This document shows, piece after piece, positions 26,830-39,868 of a stretch of DNA of 64,000 nucleotides. Origin of the DNA: Glossina fuscipes (taxonomy: Eukaryota > Arthropoda > Insecta > Diptera > Glossinidae); assembly GCF_014805625.2 (NCBI RefSeq), contig NW_023998452.1, positions 1,160,308-1,224,307 of the forward strand, read 5' to 3'. The notes beneath the pieces are model-generated. The model saw only the letters and a program-made list of their open reading frames with translations, ran no database searches and was not told where the DNA came from. Made by a program: the position numbers and the translations under genes. Position 1 is the first letter of the stretch. The number at the start of each line of letters is the position of its first letter.

Positions 26830-27650
26830 CTTCATTCTGTAAGGATGAAGAGGCCCACAGTATACAGCCGGGTATATGGGAGGATGGAGTGAAGAGAATT
26901 GTTAATCGCGGTTTCGTAATAATTAATTTGAGAGAGACTCACTCGCGATGGCCTCGGGATATGCAACAGTGAATTTTAACCATGGAACCGGAACATATAT
27001 TTGTAAAGCGGTTAACTACAGTATCGGATTAGCAACATCTGAATCGGTAGTTAAACTAACGTTTAACTGTTCATCGGTACAAGCATATGCGATACGAGAT
27101 CGGAATCGTAACACCGCAAAAGGCCTATATGTGCGCGAAATGATGAGAACCTTCATCCAGGGCATGAGAATGTGAGAGTGAAATAAGTCTAAATAAGTAA
27201 ATGAGAGGCGACAACGAAAAAAGCCACCAAGCCGGAAAAGGTCACCGTACGACGACGATTGTGAGGGGTTGGTGAAAAGTGTCCAGAGACCAGAATGAAG
27301 AGAATCGTTAATTGAGGCGTTGCCCAAAAGGGACATAAGATTTAAAAGTATTGTTAGTCGAGGCACCGCAGTAAATATTTGCGAGCTTGTAGCGAAGACA
27401 AAGTGTCGAGCCAGGTATACGTGAGGCGAAAATCAAGCCGTTGTATATCTATTCAGCAATAGGTGATCTGAGGGTAATGGCATGGGAAAAGATGAATGAA
27501 AAGTATCGCTAACCACAGTATCGAGAGAGATATTTGTGCGGCGAAAGTGCTGTGAGTCCTTATTTATTGTTTCGGAACTGATGCGAGCCGAGACAGCGAT
27601 AAGAAGAGCCCTTAACCGAAAGCACTCGCATATTAGGCACATTTATAAAC
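26830..27650. repeat. Decayed repeat block, GC-richer than flanks
   Basis: Related words recur: GAGAATTGTTAATCGCGG (26893), AGCGGTTAACTACAGTATCG (27006), GAATCGTTAATTGAGGCG (27301), TATTGTTAGTCGAGGCACCG (27349), TATCGCTAACCACAGTATCG (27503), with ATATTTGTG/ATATTTGCG and GGCGAAA nearby. The plus ATG frame at 26948-27175 and the minus frame at 27016-27366 overlap here and neither has recognisable domains, so I do not call a gene. Confidence 0.4.
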
Positions 27651-29620
27651 GGATACATGAGCATGTTTTCATATACTTTGTTGAGATTATGTAACTCATT
27701 AAGAAAGTATTCAACATGACAGCTTTGGTGCGTTTCATTGATTTTCACACCACTAGTACTTGGAAACAGTTGCGCGGCTGTACGACTATATCGTCAAGGA
27801 TTGTTAGCCAATTAGAATGCCGTATCAGTTCGTGAGTAAGTCGAGAATCGCATACATTGGCGGCAAAAGTACAAAAGTTTACAAAAGATACCTCACTACT
27901 CACTCAGCACCGACCGATTCACAAGACACCGGTTGGCATGCAAAACAGTTGGACATTAACCGTCAGAAAACGTAGTAATACATGGTACAATAAAAAGACA
28001 GCACACAGAACAAAAAAAAAAAAAAAGCAGCACACAAAACACGTAATCGTATAGCGAAACACTTACGCGTGTACAATTATTGCGAATATTGTTAAATTAC
28101 TCGATAAAAGCTCAACTCTCTATGAATGTTTAAATGCTTAGTACGTAAGCGGCGGATACCTAACAGGTTGTTGTTGTTCCATATAGAGAATATGTGCTTG
28201 TGACGGCCTTTTTAACAAACGTAAAGTTGTTGTTATTTGCAATAATGTCAGCGGTAAAAAAAAGGAAAGAAAAAAACATCACGTGATGATGAAACTGCAT
28301 ACCGTCAAACTATTCCGTTCATCAATGTCTATTCAATGTAAGTACAATAGACGCCCGAGTGTACCTAAATGTTTATTTATTATATATTATGTACGACGTG
28401 ACTGCGTTAATCTGCTTAATAGTTGTTTAGACATTAGAGCAGCAGTAGTAGTAGTAGTCGAGCTTCTAACTTTTACGCAATAAAAATCGAAAACTGTTTG
28501 TTGCGTTATAGGCTTTTACTAGTTGTTTACAATGCGTATAAAGCGAAATGAAATAATTATGTCATTAAATTATGCCGACAACTTGCCACAAAACCGAAGC
28601 CAATCGAAAGTAACAACAACTCCTGTTAACATGCGTGTTCTGGGCGAAAAATACAAATATTCCAACAGTTTGAGTTTAATTGTTTAATATATATTTATGC
28701 ACACACACTCACACATATGCAAACATCATTATCATCATTACATAAAAACGCTCTTGAACATCATATGAATATCATTGACTAACTAACTAAGTAACTAACC
28801 GGCTGCCCGTCTTCCTGCTGTAGTAAAAAGAAATCAAGTAAAAGAGACGCCGCCGTTATTAAACTTAAACGGCTTAAATGTGCCTCAACTAATTAAAACA
28901 TCGCACAGCAAGGCGGGCGGTCTGCTCCGTATGAAAGTATGTACATGTACGTATGTCATTTTGTTTTTTGTGTGCCATACTGGCAACTCTTAAATTTAAC
29001 TTAAATTTTATTCAACCCCAACTCAACTTATTCACGTTGCAATGGAATTGAAATGTTCGCCGTTTTCTGCCGTTTTCATCATCCGTCACCATGTGTTCAT
29101 ACATATATATACAACTATTGTCTTAAAGTACACTCTTTAACCGCAACTGCCAACTGTAGCAAAAAAAAAATCAAGATGTTCTTTGTGTTGGATGTAATAT
29201 AATTGGTCTCTGAATGAATGACCGCCACTGTACATAAACGCTTAGCGATCGTTGGCATATTTCTTAATTATGCAAAGACAAGCCCACCATTTAAGACGCA
29301 CAGTCACTTTGCAGTGCTCGCATTAATGTTGTTTGTTGCCTCAATGACAATACAATAACATCAAATATCATAACGTCATAACATCATAACATCAGCAAGA
29401 AAACATATCTATATCGTATGATTTCTTCAGATATATTGCACATATGTATGCGCTTTTCCAGGAATTTAGGTCATAATTAATGTTGCATGATTTCAACACA
29501 TTTTAATCAAAAGTGAAGTAATACATATGTTTACATATTCATATACATATAAAGTAGTGCGCGCACAATAGTGCATTCCATTCATGTGGCATTCATCTTT
29601 ATATGCCACAGCAGTAGTTA

Positions 29621-29641
29621 TTTTTTTTTTTTTTTTTTTTT
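29621..29641. repeat. 21-T homopolymer
   Basis: Pure T run. No retrogene structure is seen on the minus strand beside it. Confidence 0.95.
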
Positions 29642-32600
29642 AGGCAGTTGGAGGAAATTTAATTCCTATATAAATGACGTGGCCTTTCTTCACTGCAATC
29701 GGCTTAAGATTGCTATGAGGTGAATTTCATTTATTTACCACTATAGCAACTCGAAAATACTTTGATATTTGTAAGCGCGTCAGTTGTCTTCTTTGCCTGC
29801 CAAGCTTTTAAAAGTAGTCGTTTTACGGTGAGCTTTATTTACCTTAACAGTACCATAGCAATCACAAAATTTTTCGCAATTTATGCTTTGAAATTTTAGA
29901 TAGCTTTGGTTTGCATTTCTAGTTGTAGATGTGTTTGCAGACTCATTGTTGCATCAACAAAGATTTGTAGACTTAAACTAAAAATATATATGCGAAAAGC
30001 TAGAGCTTTTTACCTTCTCTCTACCTATTTAGGTAACAATGTTTTCAAAATTCTTCTTTATGACGTAGGTGTGTCGCAATGATGACCAGTGGGCTTTTAA
30101 AGCCTATTCCAATTGTTTGAAGCACATAGGTACCAGGAGTTCTTGACGGATGGGCTGGCACGCAGCTAAATTTGTTTAGAGCTTAATCCGTCTTAGGAGT
30201 TTTTTCGTCATAACATTTGGATAGCAATGTTTTTAAACATTCAAGTTTTTTCACTTCACGTATTGTGGGCATATATGTTGAAGAGTAGTTACTGCAGTGA
30301 ATAATTTCTAAACTTAATCTACAAATATATAAGCGCGTTAAAGATAAGTCAGTCTTCCGCATCTTTTTTTGCAAGAGTATGGATTATAGTAAATGGACGG
30401 AGGGACAAACTGCTACATTCAATTCAAATTTAACTTTGATTAGGGAAGCAGCGGTATGTCGTTTTAATCATTGTTTTTTTTAATTTTTTTCTTTTTTGTT
30501 TGCTTAGCTTTTTAAATATTATAGATGGATTTGTGGATGAATTGTCATTTAAACGTTGATGCACAGAGTAGAACCAAAAAAACATGAAACAGCCTTCCAG
30601 CCCTCTATCACAAGTTTTGCATATATGTGGGTTTCAGCAGTTTAGAGTGGACGGATACTTCGCTCTGCATACAGTTCTACTTAAAATGGTCAGGATTCTT
30701 AAAAACTTCAATTGGAGTTGCTTATGTAAAAGACCAAGTTATAAGGCAAATTGATCAACTTTATTGGAATAAATACATATATGACGTCATTGCAGGCTAA
30801 TAATAGAGTAAAGCAATATAAAATGAATCAAATTACATTTGTTTCTTCAGTGCACTCTTCATTTTTTCCGGCAATATTCTTTAACGTTCCTTAAGATTCC
30901 TTCCTTAGGAGCAAATCCTTTAGCTTTTTGTTTTTGCTGAAAAACGCCTAAGATTTGCTATTTTTTTGAGGCTTGACACAAACTCCGAGTCAGATCAGAG
31001 AGAACTTTATTTAGTACTTCTTCGACAATTATTAAATTCTTTAATTTGATGATTGCAGGAACATTTTTGCAAACGGATCCCAAAGTTTGCAGAAAAAAAA
31101 ATGTTTTTGAGGCCAATCGGCCTCTCTTGTATCTTAAAACATTTCCACGTTTGCAGAGTGATTTTCATTAAATGGAGATATCACTACAGCATTAGACAAA
31201 AAATGTAATATTAATAATTTTAATTATTATTAAAAAAAAATCCAGTTCCTTTCGAACTATAAAGAGTAACAGGAGATTGTTAGTCAAACCTTTTCAGCCA
31301 ATGGAATACTGACAAGAGTTCCATTAATAAAATATTTTTTTGACAAAACCAAAAACAAAATTGTTTTTCTTAATTAAAAAAAAACCGTTCGATAAATAAC
31401 TTTCTTGCATTGCGTTACACATGCTATCAACTTTTTTGACTCATCACTTTGGCTGCTTTGGAGACTTGGCAAGTTAGATCAGAGCATTTCTTTAGATTAT
31501 TGCCTTAATTGAGGAGCTCTGCTTTAAATCAAGCTAAATCAAAGGGTAAAGTTAGTTTATGACTTATACCTTTCTCTCCGTACTTTGTTCGATTCTGCAT
31601 ATATAGCACCAGGATACCGTATAAAATTTAAGGTTTGTTGAAAGGAAAGGATCTCGGCCGTTTAACAAGCACAAGGCAAGAAATGTCTTTACCTTTGTGA
31701 ATATATGACTTTCCGCGATCAGTTACAATTCTGTAATTCTGTCATCCTTTGTCTTGTTTTGAAAGTCGCATTATTCTAATGCCACTTCTCTTGTTCATTA
31801 TAAAGCAAATTTCTTCAAGTGTAAAAATTCAAATTCAAATTTCTCTAGTCAGCTAATGATGTCCTTGATTTCTGGCACTCATTAGTAAATTATGAAATAC
31901 CAGAAATATGCGTAAATTATATGCAAACTTTTTATTAGGAAAAAAAGGATTCATCTTGCTTGATAATTGCCGAGAATATAGCACTGCCTGAGTATTCATT
32001 TTCACAGTGCTAGTTGCTATTTAAAGTTTCTGTAAAGCAAAAATGTAGTGCGAACATCCAACGTGTTGCGCTACGCGTAAAAAGGGACAAAAAACTTACA
32101 AAGTTCCCGCCCAAACCTTTTACAATACTTTTACAATACTAATAACTTTCTATACAGTGGAAGACCTTAAGATAAGAAAGTGAAAAAAAGAACGCAATAG
32201 CAGAAGTGTCTTCAAAGGATTAATGTTTGCCGCCTTAGTACACACTGCAAGCGGTCTGCTTTTGCAAAACGAGGAGTTTTAAAATACCTTAAGACGATGC
32301 GGTGAAGAAGAAGAATTCCATATGGAAAACTTTATTTTTAAATCAATAAGGCCCACCGGTCAATTCGCCCAGGCGAAAGTTTTAGTTCTCTACACTGGTT
32401 GAAATATGCTAACGTGAAAAAGCTCTATGCTTGCAAAGTTTTTAAAAGATAAAGAATTAACAGACCACTACGGTATGATAGCCTTCTTTCACCATACCTG
32501 CGATGCAAGAAGATGATCGCGAAAAAACGAAGATACCGCTAAACTATTAAAGTTTACTTGAGTACGTCTTGAGCACATTGCTGCGAGCAAGCCAGAGATT

Positions 32601-33278
32601 AAATTAAGGAATTACTGTTTATCCGTCTAGTAAGCTAAGTAAATTTTACTTGTTTATCGGGGAACCTTCTGAGAGGAACGTAAATAGCATGGATTCGACA
32701 TTAGCAGTATAGTTAAGTGCTCAATATTTAACAAGCAAATACGCAACTTGGTTTCAAAATATGTTACTGTTAGTGCCATGAGCAAAGGAAAAACTCGATA
32801 TATTAGACGGTTTTTTTACATGAACGAGCTAATGAGTTGCAAAGGTGTTTTTATCGACTTACAGCGAAAGCCTTAAAATACCTTAAGATTGAAAAAGCAT
32901 TCAATATTAAATCCGCTTTTCAAACACTAGTTTAGTATTAGCTAGAACGATAAGCTTTAAGGATCTTATCTGTGCAGGGAACCATAAAACGCAGTTTAAA
33001 TGACAGGTGCGTGTTAGTTTTAATTTTTCGAATATTTTTCTCATAAATATTAAAAATAGTTTCTCTTTTTTAAATTACATCACACAAGTACGCATTCAAA
33101 AAGCAGGACAAACGGACACAAGAGAGATTTTATTCTTCAAATTTCGGAATGCGTTACAGTCAGAGGAAGTGAAAGTCGACACGAAAGGGATGGTTGTTTA
33201 AGCAGTAGCCCCTTGTTATAAGCAAATATTTATGGAATATTTTTGCCTAAAACTTAATCGCAATCAGTTTTCAGTATT

Positions 33279-33318
33279 AAAAAAAAAAAAAAAAACAAAA
33301 AAAACAAAAAAAACAAAA
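33279..33318. repeat. Poly-A with (A8C)n steps
   Basis: A long A run grades into three AAAAAAAAC-like steps. Confidence 0.9.
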
Positions 33319-34175
33319 TTTATAATCAAATAAAGCAACGGTTGATTAATAAATTGTTGAAGAAAAAAAGAGAAGAAATATTAGTCTATATGGAAAAAAG
33401 ATTAGAAATTCAGGTTTTCCCTCTCTTTGCTTGTGTAATAAATGACGGCTGATTGTGATCGTGACGTTTGCAGACGCAATCATCAATAATAATAAAGTTG
33501 CCGTCAAGTGACAGATTGCTATACATAGGCACACACATCTATATATACAAACAAATATTCATAAATGCATACATGGTAACATATATGTGTATCCATAGCA
33601 CCATATATAAATATATATGCGAGCAAAGCATAATAACTAAATTATTATGAAATTTTTGACATTTGTAAAGCTTTCAATCAAACCGAACCAAACCAAGTCA
33701 AATGACATCCGTCGACTAATGAATTTTAAAAACTTAATTTGCCTGCTCTTGGGATGATGATGATGACGATGATGATGATCATAATAATGAACAACAATTC
33801 GACATTTCATTTCTTTTAGCCAACCAGACAGTATGTCTGTCATATGAAATCAGTAACCGATCGGTGCAGGTCAAAACTGCACAAAATATACAACAATAAA
33901 AACAAACAATCACAATAACAATAATAACAAGAAGACTGAATTGGCAATCGGCATAACTGGCAATGTGTCATGGCTGGTAGTCGTGAATGAATTACAATAA
34001 TCAAATCGCCTTAGTTGTGTGTTGCGTTTCTTCGATCCTGACATGAATAAGCATACACACGAGCATGTAGGCATATATGCACATATGCACGTTTACGCGT
34101 ATGTATATAGCTTTTGAAATGATTGTTGAATTCATATGGATTCCATATGAATTAAACATATTGATAAAAAAAAAA

Positions 34176-34345
34176 TAAATAAATAAATAAATAAATAAAT
34201 TTTCTTTCAATAATTTTTTTTTTTTTTTTTTTTTTTGCTGGCTGATTGACTAGCTGCGTGGTCGACTGACTGACTGACTGACTGACTGACTGACTGACTC
34301 GCTGACTAATTGACTAACTAACTAAGTAGCTAACTCGCTAACTGA
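34176..34345. repeat. (AAAT)n, 20-T run and (ACTG)n cluster
   Basis: AAAT steps at 34176-34201, a T run at about 34217-34236, then about nine GACT steps at 34262-34300 that decay into GCTGACTAATTGACTAAC-type variants to about 34345. The graded decay illustrates how the degenerate arrays elsewhere could arise. Confidence 0.9.
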
Positions 34346-35409
34346 CGACTGCTTTCTTTACTCTGCACAACTCTTAACAAGTAAAGAAATAAACAATAAC
34401 AAGGAGTAAACTGATCAATCATGCATTTTGTTTACTGATTTAAAATACTAAGTGACGTTTTAAGCTGGTTTCCAGTTAATACACATACGTAGCTGAATAA
34501 CAACAACAAAAACAACTGCATTCACGCAATGGCTAAAGCCATTTCGTTTTCAATTTAAATGTTTATATAAAAGCGCATAAATTCATACATACATATATAT
34601 ATATATAAAATATATATATGCTTATAATGTAACGAGGCGTCGAGCGGAAAGTTACTTAAACAATGCTTCTGAGTTGTTCAAGTTCTTTGAAATTGAAATA
34701 AACGGCTTTAAAACTACTCATGCAAAGCCAAAAATATGCGACAAACACACTAATATATATAGAGTACAGAGATTGACAGGCAATCCTTTGCCAATAGGGA
34801 GTTAACTTAACTGCGCTTGTTTCAATGCCTGTGGCATAAGCAGTACAATTGAGGTTGCGACTGATTAATACTTCTTTTTTTGCATGCCGCGCTATTCCGG
34901 AGGTGTGGGAGCGTAAATTCAATTCAATTTGTATTCATTTACTTTATGCCTCTGTCACACATATCTTACAAACGCCTTAATGCCGAAAATTATAATTTGA
35001 ATTTCGTTCGTTTAATGAGTTTGACTAAAACTCTAAAAATCAGCCAAAGAAAGGAAGGAAACAAGAAAAACCCCAATGCAAGAAAACTAAATACGCTTCC
35101 AAGTCACTACTAGTTATGTATCCATTACAGTAAAAAAAAAAAAAAAAAAGACACCAAAAGTATGTAGTCTTTGGTTGATTGTTGCCATGTTAGTCAATTG
35201 ATAAAAAAAATGTTTGTTTTATTGAATTCCTAGCATAGTTTTCGTATACATTTTTGGTACAAATTGATTAGATTTTTAATTTGGTTTTTTTCAAAGTTGT
35301 TTTCCAAATTTGTATTTAAGTGTAACAATTTAAATTGAGTTGAAAATATTTGTGCAAAATATCAGTTTTCTAGCTCAAGCATTGATGGCTTCTTATGAAG
35401 CTCAAACCA

Positions 35410-36470
35410 ATCGTAGATGGATAAGTAAAGAGAATGGGGTTAGATGGGTAAATGACCGATGAAAAGAGCGATAGAACCGCGTTGATAAAAAATCAGGCAA
35501 TCGGAGTAGGTACGAACAGGGATAGATGATCGGACGGCATATGGAGAGAAGCAAAAATATACGTACAAGGACCGAATTGTCCGAATAAAAGGCAAATAAC
35601 GGAAGAAGAAAATAGTTAGAAAACCTTGGTTAAAAAACGCTAGATAGACGCTAGAAATGGTCGGGCAATGCAATGGACAGACGGAGGTATGAATGAATAA
35701 ATAATCCTCTGAAAAAAACAAGAAGCGGCCAGAAGGAAAGAGTTAGATGAGCGATAGGTTAAGTGCGTTAGAACGGATAAGTAAATTGATAAAGGAACAA
35801 ACGTACAACAGCCAAAAGGAATGATGGACTGATGGATTGAATATAGGAATATCCAGAAGAGCCTATAGACGGACATTTCCACCAATCTTAGCAACGAGAA
35901 AAGAATTTACACATTATCTGATAAGACTAAGTTCATAAACACACCAGCAAGCATGCAGCTTAGTAAAGTAAGTAAACACGCGCGCTAATCATCGCAAACA
36001 CAAACCCATTGATATACCGACGGATACAAAGTAAACTGATCAAATGGCCAAGGATAGTCCGAGTGGCACGGAAGAAAAAGATAAATAAGCTGGTGTACGA
36101 ACGGATAAAGAAACATGGGAATGGATAGCAGGCACGCAGCTAGATACATGTCCAAATAGATCATCGTACAGAGAAAAGCATTGACACACAGAAGAACAAG
36201 CAAACGAAGGGACATCGAATGTGGAATTATGGCCAAAGGAATGTCAAAGTGAATGGACAAAAATGCGAGTGGATGGATAGATCAGAAGATGGATCGACGG
36301 GTAAACGGATTTCTTATAGATAGCAGCACAGATAGAAAGAATAAGGGATTTAATAAGTCAATGTTCAGTGGTGGGGAGCAACACAAGAGATATGAATATT
36401 TGGCAAACGGTCATGCGCTGCCAGGGCGAGGGGGGGGGGGGGGCCGATAAATGGATGGAGAGAAAAAAAG
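35410..36470. repeat. Purine-rich decayed GATGGATA/GACGGACA-type tract, about 1 kb
   Basis: Words such as GATGGATAAGTAAAG, AACGGATAAGTAAATTG, ATGATGGACTGATGGATTG, ACGAACGGATAAAGAAAC, GTGGATGGATAGATCAG and CCGATAAATGGATGGAGAG recur with a strong purine bias on the plus strand. It looks like an expanded and mutated tetranucleotide/octanucleotide satellite. The long minus-strand frames across it reflect the lack of minus-strand stops in such composition. It ends with a 14-G run (36430-36443). Confidence 0.45.
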
Positions 36471-38834
36471 TTAAATAATAAGCGGACAACTGAGTCATCG
36501 CGCATTTACATACGTAGATTAAAAGATGATTATTTGATCTTGTACTGCCAAAAGTACTGGAGTGTAGCTTAACAACCAGAAAACAACTAAGAAAAGTTTG
36601 TTAGGAAGATGCCCTGTGTGGCGAATTAGAAAAAAAAGAGGCAAAGTAAAGCAACGGCAGCTGTTGGTGCTATTAGTCTCCGCAAAACAATTCTTAGCAA
36701 CAATTTTATGGAGAAATTCGAGAATTTGAATGTGTATTGAGAGAAGAGAGGAGGGACGAGGCTGTTGACATGTTCTGCAGCATCTACCGGAAAGATGCCG
36801 GTCCTTATCTCTTTGCACAGGTACAGTTGAAACATCAAAGAGAGAAGCGGGGACATATCCGAAGGATACAAATAGTTATATTGAGTCCGAAAATTTTTGG
36901 TAAACAGAATAAAATTTTGGAATGATTAAAGCTTTTATTACGAAGCGGGAGTTACTAATAAAGCATAATCCCGAAAATATCAAAAATGTAAATCGATCGC
37001 GATTTCTTTCCCTTAAAGGAACTAAGGCTTTAATAAAAGCCTCATAGTTAAGTTTTACGTAATTCAATCAAAGCCAACCGGATATACGAAATTTTATCTA
37101 AACAAATTTTTTTTGTTTTTCTTTTAATTATTCCTTTATATGCTGTGAACACACAGTTGGGTTTTTTTTTTTATCATTTATTTATTTGTTTGTTCTGCAC
37201 TCATATGTTATGCTGTTCTTCTCTTCGGTCAAAACATGCATTTTTATGAGTAGATATACCAGACGCCGTCAATCACTCACGCACCATTTTGACAATTGAA
37301 TGACTGGCTTAACAAAAACATTGATAAAAGTATACGTTTAAACAACAATAAAAAAAGTTAGGAACTCAACCACAATAAATGTTTTAATAATAAAGAAGTG
37401 TGCATTTTCGGTGTCAAATATGAAACAGTCCGAACACGCTTACAAACACATAAGCACGTAGCTATGCGTAGACGCATATACGCAATAAATTTGAAGCTCG
37501 CCATAATAGCTCTCAATCGAACTGTTGTTGTGCGTGTGAGTGTATTAGGGCTTGAGGGTGAAGTGTTTTCTCCTTTGGCCATGTTCGGAACACGTTACGC
37601 AATATATAGCAGAGATCGCACACTTTCGACGCAGTATGAGATTTTGAAGTGCTTCACACTTATTATCCTTTCGTGAAAACATAACATATATTTTTGAAGT
37701 CAGTAAACAGAACAAAAAGGATTTTTCAAAAGGATATTTGCAACAGCTTTAAAAATATGCAAATTGCATAAATTTATTACGATTTGAATATCTCTGAGGC
37801 GTTTTGATGCATATTTTATTGCTTAAAATTGTGGACATCATTCGCTTGGAGCCACACCCAGATTTTATGGATTTCTTATATATCATTATGCGCAAGCAGC
37901 AAAATTGCTTAGTTTTTTCCTGACTGCTTTTTTCTTAACAAACGGGCACTCAAGAAAAGGCCTCCATACGTACAGCCATGATAGCTTTTAGAGAGCAATA
38001 CAGGCAAAGGAGTCGAGAAAGTAGAAGAAAGAGTTCGTCTACTTAGATAGAGCTAATTAGACTTGATATTTGTGCTCCACATCGTTTCGTCTCAAAAGAC
38101 TTATGGAGATCATTTTCAAAGAAAACTGTTCAGATGGTATATTGCGCCCCCATATTGTAGATCAATGATCGGCGATTATAACTTATTCACAAAAGTATCA
38201 AAAAAGCAGGAGAGGGAAGAGGTCACATTTTCTCTGTCCTGCTCTTTGTGTCTTTGCGTCTGTCATAAATTTTGCTTACAGACACGACAAAATCAGTTAA
38301 TAAATTCTATGGAAATCAACAAACGTGACGTTTCTAAAAAAAACCGATCCTTTCAATTGGATATAAAATTTACATTGGTACCGATTTTAGATACTATTCA
38401 TCGAGGAGCCGCAAAAAAAAGTCCTACGATTTTATAAGGATACTCCTCCGCACGCTTAGTGCTAAAAAAAAGAGATTCTTTTGACACTAATGGATACCTG
38501 CCCAATAGTCTTTATTGACATCGCGCTCTTGACACCATACGCAGATAAGGAAGATGTGCAGTTCTCTTAATTCACTTGAAAAATATGCGATAAGAAAATT
38601 TCTCTGGCTTTGCAAAGCCGTTTTTCAACCCTTCAATTCTGATGACGACTCTATACGTGATTAGCGCGGGAATACTCGAAAGTTTGTAGGTCGTTGCGAA
38701 CTTTTTCAAAACAAATTCAATTTTTCGTTTCGGAAAGTAATTTCGACAATCATAAATTTGAAGTTGTTGCTATTTGTAGTGAATTTTGACAAGGAAGAAA
38801 GCTGAAGTAAATAGCACAACATAGTCTCAAGAGA

Positions 38835-39112
38835 AGAAATCGTAAATTCGATATTCTTAAGATTTCGTAATCTAAGATCTATCAGCTCTGAAATATTATC
38901 CGCACTTATGGCTTCACAAGAAGTGTAAATTCTTCCCTGGCGGGGCAAATGCAAGGAACACAAAGCTTTCTCTGTTCTCGATATTCGGTATTCTTAAGAT
39001 TCTTATTCTAGAATCTATCAGCTTTGAAATATTATAAGTTTTATGCCTCGGTACTCCACAAGAAGTGTACATTTTTGCCTCGCGGGGAAAATGCAAGGAA
39101 CACAAAGTTTTC
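38835..39112. repeat. Two diverged tandem copies of a ~135-bp unit
   Basis: Unit 1 (about 38848-38977) and unit 2 (about 38978-39112) share, in order, TTCTTAAGATT, a CTATCAGCT(C/T)TGAAATATTA segment, a CACAAGAAGTGTA segment, a C(G)GGG-AAATGCAAGGAACAC segment and AAAG(C/T)TTTCT. On the minus strand both units carry an open frame beginning M-C-S-L-H, giving two similar short peptides. Similar ORFs in both copies follow from duplication and do not show coding function. Confidence 0.75.
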
Positions 39113-39860
39113 TTTCGTCCATTAATTTACTTACTAACGCCTACAAGGTTATATGAATTGATTGAAAATAACGGGAAAAGATTCGGTTAATATCCCAAAA
39201 GTCGTTAAGACGTCACATGGAAGGTCGAACGAATAACGCAACAAATACTTTTCAAAATCTTTAACAGATATTTTCAGATGTCTCTAATCGAACAACGGAA
39301 TTTTACGGAGCTCTCTTTCACTCATACGCCACCGAGGCTCAACATCGTTGTTCGTTATTGTAAATTTTTTATTAAACAACTTGTAACAAATTGCGTTGAA
39401 GGCCCCGATAAAGAGCAAACACTATTCGCTATTTAAGCGTACATAAATCTTTTAGTTGCTTGTGTTTTATATCACGTTCTTTACACATAATTCGTTTATA
39501 ATGCATCTATAAAGATAACACAGCACTACACTTACACTACAAGTTTGTTAACGTGTTTATATTTATGAGTTTTATCTGAATTTAATTAACAAAAATGTTT
39601 TTCCATCCACATAGCTACTCAGGTTTGTTTCTTTTTCTATATAGTCTGTGTTCAACTGTGTTTATCAAATAAATATTGAACGAAAACGATTTGATAAAGA
39701 AATGATAAAAAATATTTATAAATCTTTTGTGAAGATTAACGAAATCCTTATGAAGCCCCTTTCAAACATAGATTTGCTGAATTTGTTTGTTAAACAACAA
39801 ACGATTGCATTATTTTTAAAATAAAAATTTATAAAGAAAAAAAATTTGTCCTTTTATAAT

Positions 39861-39868
39861 ACTTACTG
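39861..39868 (-). other. 5' splice donor ending the coding exon
   Basis: Read on the minus strand, the exon ends CAC-A and continues GTAAGTATT, a near-ideal fly donor. The junction falls after the first base of codon 100. The coding-like composition stops at this point and the sequence becomes AT-rich with A and T runs, which agrees with an exon/intron boundary. Confidence 0.75.

Larger units (their letters stand above)
27651..35409. other. Non-coding stretch, no supported gene
   Basis: Contains an (AGT)n tract at 28440-28459, homopolymers, a (GATG)n-like tract at 33753-33779 and the 34176-34345 cluster. A tandem 11-bp pair lies at about 32118-32139. Frames are short and without domains. Confidence 0.5.
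1..39866 (-). other. Putative first intron of grn (5' part, runs off the left edge)
   Basis: Following the donor at 39866 I found no acceptor leading to a frame with GATA-finger signatures (C-x2-C ... W-R-R ... C-N-A-C) anywhere to position 1, and no other minus-strand frame with convincing codon structure. If the exon assignment is right, the intron exceeds 39.8 kb. It holds microsatellites, dispersed repeats, a tRNA-like fossil and degenerate tandem arrays, listed separately. A separate short gene nested inside cannot be excluded, but none is supported. Confidence 0.5.

Noticed and set aside
38063..38437. 124-codon plus-strand frame with mixed composition
   Set aside because: The first codon is TTG; the part after the first real ATG is short, has no domain, and lies inside the putative intron on the opposite strand.
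39829..39866. Continuation of the grn frame beyond the donor (S-K-Y-Y-K-R ...)
   Set aside because: The frame stays open for 12 more codons only; the GTAAGT donor and the sharp composition change indicate intron.
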